A DNA stretch of 64,000 nucleotides from Cryobacterium breve (GTDB taxonomy: Bacteria > Actinomycetota > Actinomycetes > Actinomycetales > Microbacteriaceae). The position numbers and the translations under genes were made by a program. Of this stretch, positions 63,128 through 64,000 are shown one piece after another (positions within the stretch are counted from its first letter, which is position 1; each line of letters begins with the position of its first letter). The stretch lies in NCBI RefSeq assembly GCF_004402375.1, contig NZ_SOGJ01000015.1, forward strand, positions 147,623 through 211,622, written 5' to 3'. A model generated the notes under the pieces. The model did not search any database and was not told where the DNA came from. It saw only the letters and a program-made list of their open reading frames with translations.

Positions 63128-64000
63128 ATGTCGTTTGCCTTCACTTCCCGTCTGCCGCTTTCCCGCCACGCGGTCGACCGCGACAGCGAGGCCCGGTCCA
63201 CGCCCGGTCTGATCGACGCACTCCTGGCGGAAGCCGGCACCCGCGTGCTGGCGCTGTGGCAGGGCTCGGCCCTGATGGAGGCCGAGGCCCCCGCCCGCCT
63301 GCGCCTCCTCGCACCCGGCCAGATTCCCGCCGCCGACTTCCGTCTCTACCTCGGCCGGTCGCTGGCCCTCGACGCTCCCGAACCTGTGGGCACCGCCCTG
63401 GTCGCGGCCGCCTTGACCGACGAGCAGGCCACGGCGCTCGAACCCGACGAATCGCGCTGGGCGCCACTCCGCCACGTCGCGACCACCGTGTCCGACCGGG
63501 ACGCGGGTCTGTTCACCGAGACGCTCGGCGTGGTGAACTGGCATGGTTCCCACGCCCACTGCCCCCGCTGCGGCGCCGCCACCCTGGTTGAGAATGCCGG
63601 CTGGACCCGCCGTTGCCCCGACTGCGGCGGCCAGGTCTTTCCGCGCACCGACCCGGCCGTGATCGTGCTGATCACCGACGCCGACGACCGCATTCTGCTC
63701 GGCTCGAACGCCCTCTGGGAGGGCAACCGTTATTCTCTCCTGGCCGGCTTCGTCGAACCGGGGGAGTCCCTTGAGGCGGCCGTCATCCGGGAGATGTTCG
63801 AGGAATCCGGCCTGCGGGTGACCGACCCGGTCTACCTCGGCTCGCAGCCCTGGCCATTCCCGGCATCCATCATGTTCGGCTTCACGGCACGGCTCGCCGA
63901 CGGGCAGAAGCCGGAGGCCCTCTTGCCCGACGGTGAGGAGATCCTCGACCTGCGCTGGTTCAGCCGCGACGAGTTGAGGGCCTCCGGCGACTCGATCATC
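63128..64000 (+). CDS. nudC: NAD+ diphosphatase/decapping enzyme NudC (3' end beyond window)
   Basis: The 291 residues visible start MSFAFTSRLPLSRHAVDRDS and run to the window end. A zinc ribbon (HCPRCGAA, then CPDCGGQVFPRTDP) precedes the Nudix box GFVEPGESLEAAVIREMFEESG and the NADH-pyrophosphatase motif SQPWPFPASIMFGF. It cleaves NAD(H) and can remove NAD caps from RNA. ATG at 63128 follows GAGGAGC. Its place next to the adn genes is conserved. Confidence 0.95.
   Translation, partial: MSFAFTSRLPLSRHAVDRDSEARSTPGLIDALLAEAGTRVLALWQGSALMEAEAPARLRLLAPGQIPAADFRLYLGRSLALDAPEPVGTALVAAALTDEQATALEPDESRWAPLRHVATTVSDRDAGLFTETLGVVNWHGSHAHCPRCGAATLVENAGWTRRCPDCGGQVFPRTDPAVIVLITDADDRILLGSNALWEGNRYSLLAGFVEPGESLEAAVIREMFEESGLRVTDPVYLGSQPWPFPASIMFGFTARLADGQKPEALLPDGEEILDLRWFSRDELRASGDSII

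Overview
This window is a stretch of high-GC actinobacterial chromosome. The gene set points to the family Microbacteriaceae (a Cryobacterium- or Leifsonia-like organism is my inference): DapC/DapD/DapE succinylase branch, AdnA/AdnB helicase-nuclease pair, DUF3117 and DUF3107 small proteins, a TatB/O-methyltransferase/Mrp/DUF1003/MgtE-like block, a beta-glucoside PTS, and many GTG starts. I see no rRNA, tRNA, prophage, insertion sequence or CRISPR array; it reads as core chromosome with a few accessory transport genes.

Layout. 1-1.7 kb: a photolyase-like flavoprotein with swapped domain order and a truncated LysR-type protein. 2.1-6.9 kb: a tandem glycine riboswitch followed by gcvT-gcvH-gcvP. 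7-8.2 kb: CPBP-family membrane protein and a DCC thiol-disulfide protein, reading towards gcvP. 8.4-20.5 kb: two complete peptide/nickel-type ABC importers, one as SBP-permease-permease-fused ATPase, the other as permease-permease-fused ATPase-SBP, separated by a small PH-domain membrane protein; the second ends in a clear terminator. 20.7-22.6 kb: typA. 22.7-26.7 kb: a lipoprotein and the efeU-efeO-efeB iron uptake operon with a DtxR/IdeR-type iron box. 26.8-29.3 kb: a degenerate MshB-like/DUF6113 fusion, ferredoxin, dapC. 29.4-35.8 kb: citrate synthase, a penicillin-acylase-family enzyme, and the divergent dapD/dapE pair. 35.8-46 kb: PIG-V-like mannosyltransferase, DUF3117, O-methyltransferase, tatB, IclR regulator, PPK2, succinate-semialdehyde dehydrogenase, mrp, DUF1003, a soluble MgtE-like CBS protein, and a 17M-like stress protein. 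46-53.6 kb: aminopeptidase P, an EEP-family protein, a PHP phosphoesterase, the beta-glucoside PTS EIIBCA and a DEAD-box RNA helicase. 53.7-64 kb: ferritin-like protein, small membrane protein, DUF3107, AdnA, AdnB, a degenerate phosphotransferase whose 3' end overlaps AdnB antisense, and nudC running off the window end.

How it fits together. Glycine senses and controls its own cleavage. DapC, DapD and DapE supply meso-diaminopimelate and lysine for the wall. EfeUOB is set to respond to iron. The rhlE-like/ferritin-like/DUF3107/adnAB/nudC block is a conserved actinobacterial neighbourhood centred on double-strand break processing.

The most interesting signals are: (i) a circularly permuted photolyase/cryptochrome-like protein with a four-cysteine pattern; (ii) an MshB-like domain that lost its zinc-site residues and is fused to a membrane domain; (iii) a shared, symmetric -10 element giving two leaderless genes (dapD/dapE), within a wider series of leaderless starts placed 6-7 nt after a TANNNT box; (iv) a pseudokinase overlapping adnB; (v) a dispersed palindromic element found at two convergent gene ends, with other palindromes and tandem repeats at similar junctions; and (vi) a perfect 17-bp stem between a binding-protein gene and its permeases.
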